A stretch of 64,000 nt of DNA from Mycolicibacterium hassiacum DSM 44199 (GCF_900603025.1 NZ_LR026975.1:2604001-2668000); one strand, 5' to 3'; counted from the stretch's first letter, positions 8,170 through 17,332 are shown. Notes: generated from the sequence alone by a model not told the origin. A program made the numbers and translations.

Positions 8170-9299
8170 CACAGGCCCCGGCGACGGGTCGCATCGCCCG
8201 GTTCGACGAACCCGGAAAACCCTTTGTGATCGAAGAGGTTCCGCTGCCCGAGGTGGGCCCGGGCGAGATCCTGGTCCGGGTGTCGCGGGCCAACATCTGC
8301 GGCTCGGACGTGCACGCCTGGCACGGCACCTTCGTCACCCGCGGGCTCGGTGGGCAGCTGCCCACCGTGCTCGGCCACGAAATGGTCGGCACGGTGGCCG
8401 AACTCGGCGCCGGGGTGGCGACCGACTCCGACGGCCGGCCGCTGCAGCCCGGCACCCGGGTGGTGTTCCCCTACTTCTTCTGCTGCCACAGCTGCCGCAA
8501 CTGCCTGGCCGGCCGGCGCAACGCCTGCCTGAACCTACGGATGGCCATGCTCGGCCGCGCCGACGAGCCGCCCTACTTCGTCGGCGGCTACGCCGACTAC
8601 TTCCTGCTGCCGGCGGGCGCGGTGGTCTACACGGTGCCGGACTCGGTGCCCGACGAGATCGCCGCGGGCGCCAACTGCGCGCTGTCGCAGGTGATGTACG
8701 GCCTCGAACGGGTCGACCTGCAACTCGGCGAGACCGTCGTGGTGCAGGGCGCCGGCGCGCTGGGCCTGTACGCGGTGGCCGTGGCCAAGGCCCGTGGTGC
8801 GAAGACCGTCATCGCCATCGACGGCGTGCCCGAACGCCTGGAGTTGGCCCGCGAATTCGGCGCCGACGAGGTCATCGACATCACCGACACCACCGAGAAG
8901 GACCGGGTGAAGACCGTCCGCCGGCTGACCGACGGCCAGGGGGCCGACGTGGTGGTCGAGGTCGTCGGCCATCCCTCGGCCATCGACGAGGGGCTGAAGC
9001 TGGCCGCGCAGTTCGGCCGGTACGTCGAGATCGGAAACATCAACCTCGGCAAGACCTTCGAGTTCGACCCGTCGCGGTTCGTGTTCTCCAACAAGACCAT
9101 GGTCGGCGTCTCGCTCTACGATCCCCCGGTGCTGTCGCGCGCCCTGGCGTTCCTGGAGGAGTACCGCGACCGGCTGCCGTTCGACCGGCTCGCCGCCGCG
9201 TGCTACCCCCTCGAGGACATCAACGCGGCGTTCGCCGCGGCCGAGGCCAAGCGCGACGTGCGCGCCAGCATCGTCCCTTCCTTCGACGGAAAGCCCTGA
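8166..9299 (+). CDS. zinc-dependent alcohol dehydrogenase (MDR family)
   Basis: 377 residues, ATG at 8166 overlapping the ligase stop (ATGA). Seen: catalytic-zinc Cys in ANICGSDVH, GHEMVG, a structural-zinc cluster written CCHSCRNCLAGRRNAC, and the NAD-binding GAGALGLYA. Family knowledge: NAD-dependent alcohol to aldehyde or ketone oxidation. Placed directly before an aldehyde dehydrogenase, it fits a two-step oxidation of a primary alcohol, for instance a hydroxy acid released by the esterases (inference). Confidence 0.92.
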   Translation: MTQAPATGRIARFDEPGKPFVIEEVPLPEVGPGEILVRVSRANICGSDVHAWHGTFVTRGLGGQLPTVLGHEMVGTVAELGAGVATDSDGRPLQPGTRVVFPYFFCCHSCRNCLAGRRNACLNLRMAMLGRADEPPYFVGGYADYFLLPAGAVVYTVPDSVPDEIAAGANCALSQVMYGLERVDLQLGETVVVQGAGALGLYAVAVAKARGAKTVIAIDGVPERLELAREFGADEVIDITDTTEKDRVKTVRRLTDGQGADVVVEVVGHPSAIDEGLKLAAQFGRYVEIGNINLGKTFEFDPSRFVFSNKTMVGVSLYDPPVLSRALAFLEEYRDRLPFDRLAAACYPLEDINAAFAAAEAKRDVRASIVPSFDGKP

Positions 9300-10720
9300 T
9301 GAGCACCCACGACTACCACCGCAACACCCTCCACATCGACGGCCGCTGGGTCACCCCGAGTTCCGCCGAGGTGATCGAGGTCGTCGACCCGGCCACCGAG
9401 CAGGTCATCGGGCACGTCCCGGCCGGTACCGAGGCCGACGTCGACGCCGCCGTGGCGGCGGCCCGCCGCGCCTTCGACCCGCTGATCAGCGTCGAGGAGC
9501 GCAAGCGCCGGCTGGCGGCCGTGATCGACGCGATGGAAAAGCGCCTGCCCGGCATCGCCGAGACCATCACCCGGGAGATGGGGGCGCCGATCCGGGTCTC
9601 GCAGACCGTGCAGACCCAGGTGCCGCTGGCGGTGGCGCGCGGATTCGCCGCCGCGCTCGAGGAGATCCCGTTCTCCGAGCGGATCGGCAATTCGCTGGTG
9701 CTGCGCGAGCCCTACGGCGTGGTCGCGGCGATCACCCCGTGGAACTACCCGCTCTACCAGGTGGTGGCCAAGGTGCTGCCGGCCATCGCCGCCGGCTGCA
9801 CGGTGGTGCTCAAACCCAGCAATATCGCTCCGCTGTCGGTGTTCGAGTTCGTCGAGGCGGTGCACGAGGCCGGGCTCCCGCCGGGCGTGGTCAACCTGGT
9901 GACCGGCCCCGGCGCCCGCATCGGCGAGTACCTGTCGGTGCACCCCGACGTCGACTTCGTGTCGTTCACCGGCTCCACCGAGGTGGGCAGCCGGGTGGGC
10001 GAACTGGCCGGGCGGTCGGTCAAGAAGGTCGCACTCGAGCTCGGCGGCAAGTCGGCCAACGTCATCCTGGAGGGCGCCGACCTCGCGGCCGCGGTCAAGG
10101 TCGGGGTCGGCAACGCGTTCCTCAACGGCGGGCAGACCTGCATGGCCTGGACCCGCATGCTGGTGCCGCTGTCGCGCTACAGCGAGGCCCTGGAGATCAT
10201 CGAGGCCACGGTGCCGAAGTACACCGTCGGCGACCCGTGGGACCCGGACACCCGGATCGGCCCGTCGGCGTCGGCCGCCCAGTACGAGACCGTGCTGGGC
10301 TTCATCGAACGCGCCCCCGCCGACGGCGCCCGGCTGGTCACCGGCGGCCTGGGCCGGATCCGCGACACCGGCTACTTCATCGCCCCGACCGTGTTCGCCG
10401 ACGTGCTGCCGGATTCCGAGCTCGGCCAGCAGGAGGTGTTCGGCCCGGTGCTGGCGGTGATCCCGTTCCGTGACACCGACGAGGCGCTCGAGATCGCCAA
10501 CGGCACCGACTACGGCCTGTCCGGGGCGGTGTGGGCGGCCGACGACGAGACCGCGATCGCGTTCGCCCGCCAGGTCCGCACCGGCCAGCTCGACATCAAC
10601 GGCGGCCGGTACAACCCGGCCGCGCCGTTCGGCGGCTACAAGAAGTCCGGTGTGGGCCGCGAACTCGGCCGGTTCGGGCTCGAGGAGTTCTTCCAGATCA
10701 AGTCCCTGCAACTGTCGTGA
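9299..10720 (+). CDS. NAD(P)-dependent aldehyde dehydrogenase
   Basis: 473 residues, ATG at 9299 sharing one base with the preceding TGA. Seen: the PWNYPLYQ substrate/cofactor region, FTGSTEVG, the general base Glu247 in LELGGKSAN, and nucleophile Cys281 in NGGQTCMAW; all core catalytic residues are present. Family knowledge: oxidises aldehydes to carboxylic acids. Coupled downstream of the alcohol dehydrogenase and upstream of the enoyl-CoA hydratase; it would supply the acid activated by the ligase at 6568. Confidence 0.94.
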   Translation: MSTHDYHRNTLHIDGRWVTPSSAEVIEVVDPATEQVIGHVPAGTEADVDAAVAAARRAFDPLISVEERKRRLAAVIDAMEKRLPGIAETITREMGAPIRVSQTVQTQVPLAVARGFAAALEEIPFSERIGNSLVLREPYGVVAAITPWNYPLYQVVAKVLPAIAAGCTVVLKPSNIAPLSVFEFVEAVHEAGLPPGVVNLVTGPGARIGEYLSVHPDVDFVSFTGSTEVGSRVGELAGRSVKKVALELGGKSANVILEGADLAAAVKVGVGNAFLNGGQTCMAWTRMLVPLSRYSEALEIIEATVPKYTVGDPWDPDTRIGPSASAAQYETVLGFIERAPADGARLVTGGLGRIRDTGYFIAPTVFADVLPDSELGQQEVFGPVLAVIPFRDTDEALEIANGTDYGLSGAVWAADDETAIAFARQVRTGQLDINGGRYNPAAPFGGYKKSGVGRELGRFGLEEFFQIKSLQLS

Positions 10721-10758
10721 GCACCCCCGACAGCAACCGAGAACGGAGCAGTCACATC

Positions 10759-11544
10759 GTGAGCACACCCGCGGAGCCGTTGCTGGTCACCGCCGAGGGA
10801 GCCGTCCGGATCTGGACGATCAACCTCCCGAAGGCGGGCAACGCCATCACCGGCGCCGACTTCATCGCCGCGTTCGAGGCCGCGGTGGACGCGGCCAACC
10901 GGGACACCGGCGTGTGCGCGGTCGTCCTCACCGGCGCCGGCAAGATCTTCTCCGCGGGCGGCAACGTCCGCGAGATGGCCGACCGCAAGGGCATGTTCGG
11001 TCTGCCCGCGATCGAGCAGCGGTACGCCTACGTCGACGGCATCCAGCGCATCCCGCGCGCGCTGGCGCGCCTGGAGGTACCGCTCATCGCCGCGGTGAAC
11101 GGACCGGCCATCGGCGCCGGCTGCGACCTGGCCATGATGTGCGACATCCGGGTGGCCTCGGAACGCGCCACGTTCGCCGAGAGTTTCGTCACCCTCGGGC
11201 TGGTGCCCGGCGACGGCGGCACCTGGTTCCTGCAGCGCGCGATCGGCTACGAGCGGGCCGCCGAGCTGACCTTCACCGGCAAGACGCTCGACGCCGCCAC
11301 CGCGCGCAACTGGGGTCTGGTCAGCCGGGTCGTCCCGCACGAGGAGCTGATGCCCACCGCGCTGGAGCTGGCCGGCCAGATCGCCGAGAACCCGCCGCGG
11401 GCCCTGCGGATGGCCAAGCGGCTGCTGCAGGAGTCCCGCACCGGGGCGCTCGAGTCGACGCTGGGCATGGCCGCCGCGATGCAGCCGCTGGCCCACCACG
11501 ACGACGAGCACGACCGCCGGATCGCCAAGTGGCGGAGCGCCTGA
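10759..11544 (+). CDS. enoyl-CoA hydratase/isomerase (crotonase) family protein
   Basis: 261 residues from the GTG at 10759, chosen for the GGAG about 11 bases upstream; an in-frame GTG around 10717 is possible. Seen: crotonase oxyanion-hole segments GKIFSAGGNVREM and NGPAIGAGCDLAMMCD, and the LVPGDGGTWFL active-site loop. The position after GLVPG is Asp-Gly-Gly, where classical hydratases carry a catalytic Glu nearby, so the exact reaction (hydratase, isomerase or C-C hydrolase) is open. It ends in TGATG with the FadE gene, inside the coupled beta-oxidation set. Confidence 0.9.
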   Translation: MSTPAEPLLVTAEGAVRIWTINLPKAGNAITGADFIAAFEAAVDAANRDTGVCAVVLTGAGKIFSAGGNVREMADRKGMFGLPAIEQRYAYVDGIQRIPRALARLEVPLIAAVNGPAIGAGCDLAMMCDIRVASERATFAESFVTLGLVPGDGGTWFLQRAIGYERAAELTFTGKTLDAATARNWGLVSRVVPHEELMPTALELAGQIAENPPRALRMAKRLLQESRTGALESTLGMAAAMQPLAHHDDEHDRRIAKWRSA

Positions 11545-12695
11545 TGGCCGCGCCCCGGCTGATGCCCCCGGTGCGCGGCGAGACGGCGCAGACCCGGGCG
11601 CTGCGCGCCGAGGTGCGGGCGTTCCTGGCCGAGCAGCGCGCCGCCGGCGCCTACACGCCCGCGGTGGACGCCTGGTTGTGCGGCTGGGACGAGCGGTTCA
11701 CCGCCGCGCTGGCCGCACGCGGCTGGATCGGCATGACCGTGCCGAAGGAGTACGGCGGCCGGGGCCGGTCGCATCTGGAGCGGTTCGTGGTGACCGAGGA
11801 GCTGCTGGCCGCCGGCGCCCCGGTGGCCGCGCACTGGATCGCCGACCGCCAGATCGTGCCGGCGCTGCTGAAGTACGGCACCGAGGAGCAGAAGCGGCGG
11901 TTCCTGCCCCGCATCGCCGCCGGCGAGTGCTTCTTCGGCATCGGCATGAGCGAGCCGGACTCCGGCTCGGACCTGGCCAGCGTGCGCACCCGGGCCGTGC
12001 CGGTCGACGGCGGCTGGAAGCTGACCGGCACCAAGGTGTGGACCTCCGGGGCGCACCACGCGCACGCCTTCATCGTGCTGGCCCGCACCGCGCCGGTGGA
12101 CCCGGCCGACCGGCACGCCGGGCTGAGCCAGTTCATCGTGCACTTCGACGCCCCGGACGTGCAGGTGCGCCCGATCGTGTCGATGAACGGCCGGCACCAC
12201 TTCAACGAGGTGATCCTCGACGAGGCGTTCGTGCCCGACGACATGGTGTTCGGCCGGATCGGCAACGGCTGGCAGCAGGTCACCAGCGAGCTCAGTTTCG
12301 AGCGCAGCGGGCCCGAGCGGCTGCTGTCGACGTTCGTGCTGCTGGCCGATCTGGCCGGCCGCACCGCCGACGGGGTGCTGCCGCGCGACGCCGGGCTGGG
12401 CCGGCTGGTCGCCCGGGTCGCCGCGCTGCACCACATGTCCGGGGCGGTCGCCGGGGCGCTGGAGCGGCAGGAGCCCGCCGAGGTGCCGGCCGCGGTGGTC
12501 AAGGTGCTCGGCACCACCACCGAGGGCGACATCGCCACCTACGCCGACCAGTACAGCGGTGACGACGGCGGGCTGCCCGCCGCCACCCGGGAGCTGATCG
12601 CCGCCGCGGTGGACCAGCGGCCCGGCTTCACCCTGCGCGGCGGCACGAACGAGATCCTGCGCGGGGTGATCGCCCGCGGATTGGGGCTGCGATGA
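11544..12695 (+). CDS. acyl-CoA dehydrogenase, large-type subunit (FadE)
   Basis: 383 residues, ATG at 11544 overlapping the previous stop. Seen: FGIGMSEPDSGSDLAS and the KVWTSGAHHAH substrate/FAD regions and the C-terminal LRGGTNEILRGVIA. Family knowledge: FAD-dependent alpha,beta-dehydrogenation of an acyl-CoA. It is followed by a second, shorter acyl-CoA dehydrogenase that overlaps by 4 bp. Such fadE pairs in actinobacteria often form alpha2beta2 heterotetramers on bulky or steroid-like acyl-CoAs; heteromer formation here is inference. Confidence 0.93.
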   Translation: MAAPRLMPPVRGETAQTRALRAEVRAFLAEQRAAGAYTPAVDAWLCGWDERFTAALAARGWIGMTVPKEYGGRGRSHLERFVVTEELLAAGAPVAAHWIADRQIVPALLKYGTEEQKRRFLPRIAAGECFFGIGMSEPDSGSDLASVRTRAVPVDGGWKLTGTKVWTSGAHHAHAFIVLARTAPVDPADRHAGLSQFIVHFDAPDVQVRPIVSMNGRHHFNEVILDEAFVPDDMVFGRIGNGWQQVTSELSFERSGPERLLSTFVLLADLAGRTADGVLPRDAGLGRLVARVAALHHMSGAVAGALERQEPAEVPAAVVKVLGTTTEGDIATYADQYSGDDGGLPAATRELIAAAVDQRPGFTLRGGTNEILRGVIARGLGLR

Positions 12696-13735
12696 CGACG
12701 GATGCACTCCTCGGCGGGGCGGTCGACCCCGACCTGCTGGCGCTGATGGACGCGGTGTTCGCCGAGCACGGCGGCGCCGGCACCGCGCACGGCGGGCCGG
12801 TGCGCCTCGACGCCGCGCTGTGGTCCCGGCTGTCGGAGCTGGGGCTGGTGCGGCTGACCGGCTCGGAGCAGACCGGCGGCAGCGGCGCGGGCTGGCCGGA
12901 GGCCGCCGAGCTGGCGGCCGCTGCGGTGCGCCACGCGGTGCGGCTGCCGCTGGCCGAGCACGACCTGCTGGCCGGCTGGCTGCTGGAGACCGCCGGCCTG
13001 CCGGTCGACGACGCGGTGCGCACGGTGGCCGTGGTCGGCGCCGACGGCACCGCCGCCGCGGTGCCGTGGGCGTCGGCCGCGCAGCGGGTCGTGCTGCTGT
13101 GGCGGGACGCCGACGGCACCCACCGGGTCGCCGACGTCGAGCCGCAGCGGCTGCGGGTCACCCCCGGCACCAACCTGATCGGGGAGCCCAGGGACACGGT
13201 GGCCGCCGACGTCGGGGCGCTGTCGGGCACCGCGGTGGCCGACGAGCTGGCGGGCCGGCTGGAACTGCGGGCCGCGCTGGTGCGCGCGGTGCAGGTGGCG
13301 GCCGCCCTGGACACCGCCGTCGGGCTGGCGATCGAGCACGCCGGGGCGCGCACCCAGTTCGGCCGGCCGCTGGCGAAGTTCCAGGCCGTCCAGCACATGA
13401 TCGCCGACATCGCGGCCGAGGCCGCCCTGGCCCGCACCGCGGTCGCCGCCGCGCTGCACCGCGCTACCGAAACCGACTGGACTGCAGCCGATCTCGACTT
13501 CATGGTGGCGGTCGCGCGGTCGTGTGTCGGGCACGCCGCCGATGTGGTGGCCCGGCGCGCGCACCAGCTGCTCGGGGCCATCGGCACCACCGCCGAGCAC
13601 CGGCTGCACCACTACACCCGGGCCGCGCTGGCCTGGCGGGGCGAGTACGGGTCGGTGCGGTCCTGGGACGAGCGGGTCACCGCGGCGGCCGCGCGGGCCG
13701 GCGCCGACGGGCTCTGGTCGCTGATCGCCGGCTGA
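12692..13735 (+). CDS. acyl-CoA dehydrogenase, partner subunit (FadE)
   Basis: 347 residues, ATG at 12692 (ATGA overlap). Seen: the C-terminal FAD-domain signature GARTQFGRPLAKFQAVQHMI and HQLLGAIGTTAEH. The N-terminal and middle domains are short and Ala-rich, with no clear EPxSGSD-type motif. That is the look of the non-catalytic or half-site member of heteromeric FadE pairs. Last gene of the tightly coupled series 6568-13735. Confidence 0.88.
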   Translation: MTTDALLGGAVDPDLLALMDAVFAEHGGAGTAHGGPVRLDAALWSRLSELGLVRLTGSEQTGGSGAGWPEAAELAAAAVRHAVRLPLAEHDLLAGWLLETAGLPVDDAVRTVAVVGADGTAAAVPWASAAQRVVLLWRDADGTHRVADVEPQRLRVTPGTNLIGEPRDTVAADVGALSGTAVADELAGRLELRAALVRAVQVAAALDTAVGLAIEHAGARTQFGRPLAKFQAVQHMIADIAAEAALARTAVAAALHRATETDWTAADLDFMVAVARSCVGHAADVVARRAHQLLGAIGTTAEHRLHHYTRAALAWRGEYGSVRSWDERVTAAAARAGADGLWSLIAG

Positions 13736-13737
13736 TC

Positions 13738-13750
13738 CGGAACTGTTCCG
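13738..13750. promoter_or_regulatory. 13-bp palindrome, possible operator
   Basis: CGGAACTGTTCCG is a perfect 6-bp inverted repeat with one central base. It lies 2 bp after the FadE stop and about 53 bp before the NTF2-like gene. It resembles operators with AAC..GTT half-sites, but the mycobacterial KstR site has a two-base centre, so it is not a clean match. A promoter/operator for the unit 13803-16131 is plausible. Confidence 0.35.
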
Positions 13751-13802
13751 CTGATCGGACGGGCCGGTGTCGGCCGGGCCCGCGGCCGGGTTGACTCGCC
13801 GC

Positions 13803-14282
13803 ATGAGCAACGCGATCACGCTGTCGGAGGTCCAGGAGTTCATCGCCCGGTTCTGGTACCACTACGACCAGGGCGAATTCGACGTGCTGGCGACCTTCCT
13901 CGCCGACGAGGTGGAGTACCTGAGCCGGTCGGACTCCGGCAACTGCCCGTTCGAGGAACTGCTGGCGGCCGAACTGCACGGCAAGGCCGAGACGCTGGCC
14001 TGGCTGCGCCGGCACCGCGACGAGAACCCCTACCCGCTGCGCCACCACGCCACCAACCTGTTCCGGCTCGGCACCGACGGCGAGGTCACCACGGTCCGGT
14101 TCTATCTGTACGTCAACCAGGTGACCAACAACGTGCCGTTCGACGTGTCCTCCGGTGTGGTCGACGCCGGAATCCGGCGGGCGGGCGACGGTCTGGTGCT
14201 GACCAGCCTGAAGGTGGTGCTCGACGCCGAGGACTCGATCCCGTTCGCCGAACACCGCGCCAAGACCTCCGCCGGGGCCTGA
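13803..14282 (+). CDS. NTF2-like / SnoaL-like small protein
   Basis: 159 residues, ATG at 13803, 67 bp after the FadE pair. Seen: an N-terminal helix with FIARFWYHYDQGEFDVLATFLADEV, a helical turn, then beta strands with HHATNLFRLGTDGEVTTVRFYLYV, the usual cone-shaped NTF2 layout and typical length. Family knowledge: the fold hosts isomerases, dehydratases and small hydroxylating-dioxygenase beta-like subunits. Catalytic residues cannot be assigned. It starts a unit with an SDR and an esterase. Confidence 0.82.
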   Translation: MSNAITLSEVQEFIARFWYHYDQGEFDVLATFLADEVEYLSRSDSGNCPFEELLAAELHGKAETLAWLRRHRDENPYPLRHHATNLFRLGTDGEVTTVRFYLYVNQVTNNVPFDVSSGVVDAGIRRAGDGLVLTSLKVVLDAEDSIPFAEHRAKTSAGA

Positions 14283-14293
14283 GCGAGGACACG

Positions 14294-15175
14294 GTGAGCG
14301 AAACCGTTTCCGCCCGTGAGGTCTTCGGCGGCGGGGTGGCAGTCGTCACCGGGGCCGGCGCCGGCATCGGCGCCGGCCTGGCCCGGCACGCCCACCGGCT
14401 CGGGATGTCGGTGGTGCTCGCCGATGTCGACGCCGACGCGATCGCCGCGCTGCGCGACGAGCTGACCGCCGGCGGCGGCACCGCCGTGGACGTGGTGTGC
14501 GACGTGCGCGACCCGGACGCCGTGGCCGAGCTCGCCGAGCGCACCTACCGCGACCTCGGCCCGGCGCGGCTGCTGGTCAACAACGCCGGCGTGGAGCAGT
14601 TCGGCTACCTGTGGGACACCCCGGTCGCCAACTGGAACCGGGTGATGGACATCAACGTCAGCGGCGTGTTCCACGGCGTGCGGGCGTTCCTGCCGCGCAT
14701 GCTCGACAACCCGGCACCGGCCTGGGTGTGGAACCTCTCCTCGATCGGCGGGGTGGCCGCGGTGCCGCTGCAGACCCCCTACATCGTCAGCAAGCACGCG
14801 GTGCTGGCGCTGACCGAGTGCCTGCGGTTGGAGGTGCAGCTGGCCGGCCACGACGACCATGTCCACGTGCAGGCCGTGCTGCCCGGCGCGGTGCGGTCCA
14901 ACATCTTCGAGGCGGCCGGCGGGGTGGACGGGGACGGCGCCGACATCGAGGCCGCCGAGTCCCAGCGGCGGGCCATGCTGGACATCAAGGCCAACGCCAT
15001 GGACCCGCTGGAGGCCGCCGAGGTGGTGTTCGAGCAGGCCGCCCGCGGCGAGTTCTACCTGCTGACCCAGCCCGACTACGTGGGGTCGGCGATGGCCGAA
15101 CGCGCCCAGGTGCTCACCTCCCGGGTTCCGCCGCAGCTGCGCACCAAGCCGCGGTTCGACCCGGCCAGGCACTGA
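14294..15175 (+). CDS. short-chain dehydrogenase/reductase (SDR)
   Basis: 293 residues from the GTG at 14294, 11 bp after the NTF2-like gene. Seen: TGAGAGIG cofactor loop, DVRD at the adenine pocket, NNAG, a catalytic Ser in LSSIGG and YIVSK. The C-terminus is extended and ends in a basic PPQLRTKPRFDPARH tail. NAD(P)-dependent alcohol/ketone oxidoreductase; the substrate is unknown. Its TGA overlaps the next ATG, so it is coupled to the esterase. Confidence 0.9.
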   Translation: MSETVSAREVFGGGVAVVTGAGAGIGAGLARHAHRLGMSVVLADVDADAIAALRDELTAGGGTAVDVVCDVRDPDAVAELAERTYRDLGPARLLVNNAGVEQFGYLWDTPVANWNRVMDINVSGVFHGVRAFLPRMLDNPAPAWVWNLSSIGGVAAVPLQTPYIVSKHAVLALTECLRLEVQLAGHDDHVHVQAVLPGAVRSNIFEAAGGVDGDGADIEAAESQRRAMLDIKANAMDPLEAAEVVFEQAARGEFYLLTQPDYVGSAMAERAQVLTSRVPPQLRTKPRFDPARH

Positions 15176-16131
15176 TGACCGCCGGACACCGGCCGACGCT
15201 GGATCCGGACGCCGCGGCCCGGGTCGCGGCGTTCGGGCCGCCGGTGCCGATGCGGCGGCGCGGGCTGGCCGCGGTGCGGGGGTCGGTCGAGTCCGCTCCC
15301 CCGCCGCCCGACATGGCGCCGATGGCCGAGATCGTCGACGACACCGTGCCCGGCCCGGGCGGTGCGGTCGGGGTGCGCATCTACCGCCCGCACGACGCGG
15401 CGTCCCCCGCACCGGTGATCGTGCACATGCACGGCGGCGGGCTGGTGATGGGCTCGGTGCGCTCGTTCGAACCGATGGGCCGGGCGCTGGCCGCCGCCGC
15501 CCGGGCGGTGGTGGTGGCGGTCGACTACCGGCTGGCCCCGGAGTTCCCGCCGCCCGCGCAGTTCGAGGACTGCCTGGCGGTGACGGAATGGGTTGCCGCG
15601 AACGCCGATTCGCGCGGCTGGGATGCCGGCCGGCTGGTGCTGGCCGGCGACTCGGCCGGCGGCGCGCTGGCCGCGGCGGTGGCGCTGGAGCTGCGCGACC
15701 GCGGCGGGCCGCCGGTGTTCGCCCAGGTGCTGATGTATCCGGGGCTGGACCGGGACATGGCCGCACCGTCGATCCTCGCGCTGCGCGACGCGCCGATGCT
15801 GTTGCACGACGACATCCTGTTCATGCACGAGCTCGCCGACACCGGTGCCGGCGAGCCGCACGACCAGCGCCGGGTGCCAGCCTACGCGACCGACCTGACC
15901 GGGCTGCCGCAGACCATCGTGGTGACCGCCGAGCTCGATCCGATCTCCAGCTGGGGCGAGCGGTTCGCGCAGCGGCTGCGCGATGCCGGGGTGCAGACCA
16001 CCCTGACCCGCTATCCGGGCATCTACCACGGTTTTCTGATGCGCTCGGAGGCCACCGCCCGGGGCCGGCTGGCGATGGCCGAGATCGGCGCGCTGCTGCA
16101 GGCGAAGTTCGCCAACCCGCTGCCGTTCTGA
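15175..16131 (+). CDS. alpha/beta hydrolase, hormone-sensitive-lipase family
   Basis: 318 residues, ATG at 15175 (one-base overlap). Seen: HGGG in HMHGGGLVMGS, GDSAGGALA nucleophile elbow, the acid in TAELDPIS and the histidine in IYHGF. This is a second HSL-type esterase of the island, distinct from the one at 422-1372 in its N-terminal region (MRRRGLAAVRGSVES). It likely hydrolyses an ester or lactone. Last gene of the 13803-16131 unit. Confidence 0.9.
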   Translation: MTAGHRPTLDPDAAARVAAFGPPVPMRRRGLAAVRGSVESAPPPPDMAPMAEIVDDTVPGPGGAVGVRIYRPHDAASPAPVIVHMHGGGLVMGSVRSFEPMGRALAAAARAVVVAVDYRLAPEFPPPAQFEDCLAVTEWVAANADSRGWDAGRLVLAGDSAGGALAAAVALELRDRGGPPVFAQVLMYPGLDRDMAAPSILALRDAPMLLHDDILFMHELADTGAGEPHDQRRVPAYATDLTGLPQTIVVTAELDPISSWGERFAQRLRDAGVQTTLTRYPGIYHGFLMRSEATARGRLAMAEIGALLQAKFANPLPF

Positions 16132-16231
16132 CACCAATCGATCTCCCGGTGGCCGGACATCACCGCGATGAATCAAACCACCGGAAAACACAATCGGACC
16201 GAACCCGAACCGGAGTCGAAGGAGTACCGAA

Positions 16232-17308
16232 ATGCTCACCGAAGAGCGGCGGATGCAGCTGAACGACATCCTCCGCCCCGCCGCGCCACCCCGCGAGATC
16301 GACAACGTCTACACCGAGGACCAACGGGACCGGCTCTACGACGTCGTACGCAAGTACGGCCCGTGGCGGCTGATCATCGCGCAGCACTTCGCCTCCCCCG
16401 AGGAGCTCATCGCGACGATGAGCGGCCAGTTTCCGGAGGGCTTCGAGCCCAGCCTGGACCTGTTCCTGACCCCGACGTTCCGCGGGCATCTGGCCAATCA
16501 CGGCACGGTGCTCTTCCCCGAACTGCACGACTGCTTCTACAACGAGCGCTTCCTCGCCGAGGCCAAGTCCTACTGGGGGGCGGAGTACGCCAAGCCGCAG
16601 ATGATGCTGTTCAACATCAACGGCCCGTGCTGCAACCGCGACCCCGGCCATCTGGACTCGCCGAGCTTCCGCGGCATCCGCTACGAGAGCGCCCCGACCT
16701 GGCTGTGCAGCGTGATGGGCAAGTCGGGTCTGTTCACCGACTACCTGATCAAGATGGCCCAGGTCATCACCTGGTTCTCGCTGGATCCGACCAGCGGGTT
16801 CACCTACTGGCCGGACGGCCCGTTGAAGGCTCCCAAGCGGGTGCAGCCGCCGATCTACAACCGCGGCGTGGTGGTGCAGAACGAGATGATGGTGCACCGT
16901 GGTGAGGCCAATGGCCCGGTGGAACAGCAGGTGCCCAAAGGACTTTCGTTCGACACCGTGTTCGCGGGTGATCCCGAGTCGCCCGACCACTGGGTGCTGC
17001 GCAACGGTGACGAGGTGATCGCCCGGCATCACACCGACGAGTTGCGGTTCCTGGTGCACTGGTCGGCGGAGGTGTACTCGGACTACGACGAGCTGAAGAA
17101 GAACATGGACCACTCCGACGACCTGACGATCGACAAGGCGATCGACATGATGGTCGACGACCTGGCCAAGCGCGGCATCAAGCTCGACATCCCGAGCAAC
17201 CCGTTGCACGACCCGGCGTTCATCGGCGCGCTGCACGCCGCCTACGACCTCGGCGCTCCGGCCATCTACCCCGAGGAGGCCCCGGTGAGCCCGTTCGTCT
17301 TCAGCTGA
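16232..17308 (+). CDS. conserved protein of unknown function, possible Fe(II)/2-oxoglutarate-type oxygenase
   Basis: 358 residues, ATG at 16232 with a clear GAAGGAG (16218-16224). Not firmly recognised. A metal triad can be proposed: His140-x-Asp142 (GHLDSPS) and His222 (MMVHRGEANGP), with Arg272 (LRFLVHW) placed where 2-oxoglutarate enzymes bind the co-substrate. The region 181-200 is aromatic-rich. No signal peptide or membrane segment. It ends at the strong terminator at 17333 and may be a separate unit at the end of the island; CACAAT at 16189-16194 is a weak -10 candidate. Confidence 0.6.
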   Translation: MLTEERRMQLNDILRPAAPPREIDNVYTEDQRDRLYDVVRKYGPWRLIIAQHFASPEELIATMSGQFPEGFEPSLDLFLTPTFRGHLANHGTVLFPELHDCFYNERFLAEAKSYWGAEYAKPQMMLFNINGPCCNRDPGHLDSPSFRGIRYESAPTWLCSVMGKSGLFTDYLIKMAQVITWFSLDPTSGFTYWPDGPLKAPKRVQPPIYNRGVVVQNEMMVHRGEANGPVEQQVPKGLSFDTVFAGDPESPDHWVLRNGDEVIARHHTDELRFLVHWSAEVYSDYDELKKNMDHSDDLTIDKAIDMMVDDLAKRGIKLDIPSNPLHDPAFIGALHAAYDLGAPAIYPEEAPVSPFVFS

Positions 17309-17332
17309 TCCCCTCCTCCTCCGATTAACCGA

